Shown here: piece after piece, positions 63,180 through 64,000 of the stretch
How positions within the stretch are numbered: the stretch's first letter is position 1
Layout: every line of letters begins with the position of its first letter
Assembly (NCBI GenBank): GCA_038146985.1
Contig: JAYQSQ010000001.1
Span: 248,001 to 312,000 of the forward strand
DNA: 64,000 nucleotides
DNA from: JADHLJ01 sp038146985
GTDB taxonomy: Bacteria > Pseudomonadota > Alphaproteobacteria > Thalassobaculales > Thalassobaculaceae
Reading direction: 5' to 3'
The notes under the pieces: model-generated
Told to the model about the DNA's origin: nothing
The model's database searches: none
What the model saw: the letters and a program-made list of their open reading frames with translations, nothing else
Made by a program: the position numbers and the translations under genes

Positions 63180-64000
63180 ATGACCACTGAACGCATCGTC
63201 CGTCCCCGCCGCAGCTTCATCTTCTCGCCGGGCTTGCGGCCCGAGATGTTCCCGAAGGCCCTGGCCAGCGGCACCGATATCGTGTGCGTGGAACTCGAAG
63301 ACGGGATCGCGCCGAAGGACAAGGACGCGGCTCGGCGTAACGCCATGGCGCTGTTCGCCGAGCCGCAGGCCGATGACGGGGTGGAGCGGATCGTGCGGAT
63401 CAACTGTCTGCGCGAGGCTTTCGGGCTGGCCGACGTGCAGGCCGTGCTGGCGACCGACACGCCGCCGCCGGCGCTGATGCTGCCGAAGGTGCGCACGCCG
63501 GACGAGGTGGTCTGGCTGGACAACCTGCTGACCGAGCGCGGGCATCCGACGCGCCTGCATGTGATCATCGAGACCAACGCGGCGCTGGAAGCGGTCTATG
63601 ACATCGCCAGGTCGAGCCCCCGTATCGACGCGCTGTTCTTTGGCGGGGTCGACATGGCAGCAGAGCTGCGTTGCAGGAATGCCTATGAGCCGCTGCTCTA
63701 TGCCCGTTCGCGGATCGTGCATGCGGCGGCGGGGCAGGGGCTCGACGTGATCGACGTGCCCTATCTCGATCTCGATGATCCCGATGGCATGCGCCGCGAG
63801 GCGGAACTGGTCCGCGACCTTGGCTTCAGCGGCAAAGGCTCTATCCATCCGAAGCAGATCGGAATCCTGAACGAGGTGTTCACGCCCGATGAAGCTTCGA
63901 TCGCCCATGCCCGTCGGATCATCCAGGCCTTCAAGGACGCGGATACCGGCCTTGTGGTAGTGGACGGCAAGCTGATCGAAAAGCCGGTGCTGCGCGACAT
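63180..64000 (+). CDS. HpcH/HpaI-family CoA-ester lyase, truncated by window end
   Basis: At least 273 residues of a citrate-lyase-beta-like enzyme (malyl-CoA or citramalyl-CoA lyase type). It begins MTTERIVRPRRSFIFSPGLRP, has the Mg-binding ELEDGI motif and the later SIHPKQIGILNE. Such enzymes split beta-hydroxyacyl-CoA esters, giving acetyl-CoA and glyoxylate or pyruvate. The ATG follows ggcctccc, and the gene continues past the window. With the preceding dehydrogenase it forms a small catabolic set. Confidence 0.88.
   Translation, partial: MTTERIVRPRRSFIFSPGLRPEMFPKALASGTDIVCVELEDGIAPKDKDAARRNAMALFAEPQADDGVERIVRINCLREAFGLADVQAVLATDTPPPALMLPKVRTPDEVVWLDNLLTERGHPTRLHVIIETNAALEAVYDIARSSPRIDALFFGGVDMAAELRCRNAYEPLLYARSRIVHAAAGQGLDVIDVPYLDLDDPDGMRREAELVRDLGFSGKGSIHPKQIGILNEVFTPDEASIAHARRIIQAFKDADTGLVVVDGKLIEKPVLRD

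Overview
The window is high-GC DNA with dense coding on both strands. Its gene content points to an alphaproteobacterium, probably of the Rhodospirillales type: DivK and PleD, HdaA, Usg, a DUF1849/EipB-like protein, an aa3 oxidase subunit IV, the purM-purN/DUF2066/HdaA block, the tpiA-ppiD-trpE arrangement and a groESL operon with a CIRCE operator. I recognised no rRNA, tRNA, CRISPR array, prophage or insertion sequence. It reads as ordinary chromosome with mobile metabolic cassettes between conserved core blocks.

Layout. 1-6844: a luciferase-like monooxygenase (cut by the window edge), an MFS carrier, an atypical SDR, an unrecognised gene broken by an in-frame TAG, then msrA with a class II amidotransferase and an acyl-CoA ligase, all on the minus strand except the broken gene. 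7227-8813: a large RTX-type calcium-binding repeat protein with no secretion genes beside it. 8935-13245: an EamA transporter, an SDR/hydrolase pair, a small conserved protein and an MFS carrier. 13254-17647: trpE-ppiD divergent from tpiA. 17658-21312: MFS, an NTF2-like protein, and a histidine kinase coupled to a periplasmic oxidoreductase-fold protein. 21573-25518: ferredoxin reductase with ferredoxin, usg, groES-groEL.

25878-38294 is mostly accessory: HAD phosphatase, HIBADH-type dehydrogenase and TerB-like gene; a Tat-exported metallo-beta-lactamase-fold gene split by a second in-frame TAG; AEC carrier and amidase; a multicopper oxidase coupled to a ZIP-type transporter; and two GMC oxidoreductases. 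This stretch and the far end carry several palindromic interspersed repeats. 38513-50748 is core: ndk, a cytochrome oxidase small subunit, purM-purN (purM appears to start with ATC), DUF2066, a PerM-like protein, hdaA, an inserted SDR/azoR pair, ppk, ppx and rnd. 50948-59158 holds an SPOR-like lipoprotein, a diguanylate cyclase, an EipB-like protein, a ROK kinase with dinB, and the divK-pleD operon extended by two more receiver proteins. 59193-64000 is a small-molecule catabolic cluster: 2-hydroxyacid dehydrogenase, ThDP enzyme, HIBADH-type dehydrogenase and a CoA-ester lyase cut by the window end.

The most notable signals are the two amber-interrupted but otherwise intact reading frames, the apparent ATC start of purM, the extended DivK/PleD signalling operon, and the multicopper oxidase/ZIP pair in which the transporter carries an unusual extracytoplasmic domain. 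Everything here was read by eye. Family names come from motif recognition, not from database searches.
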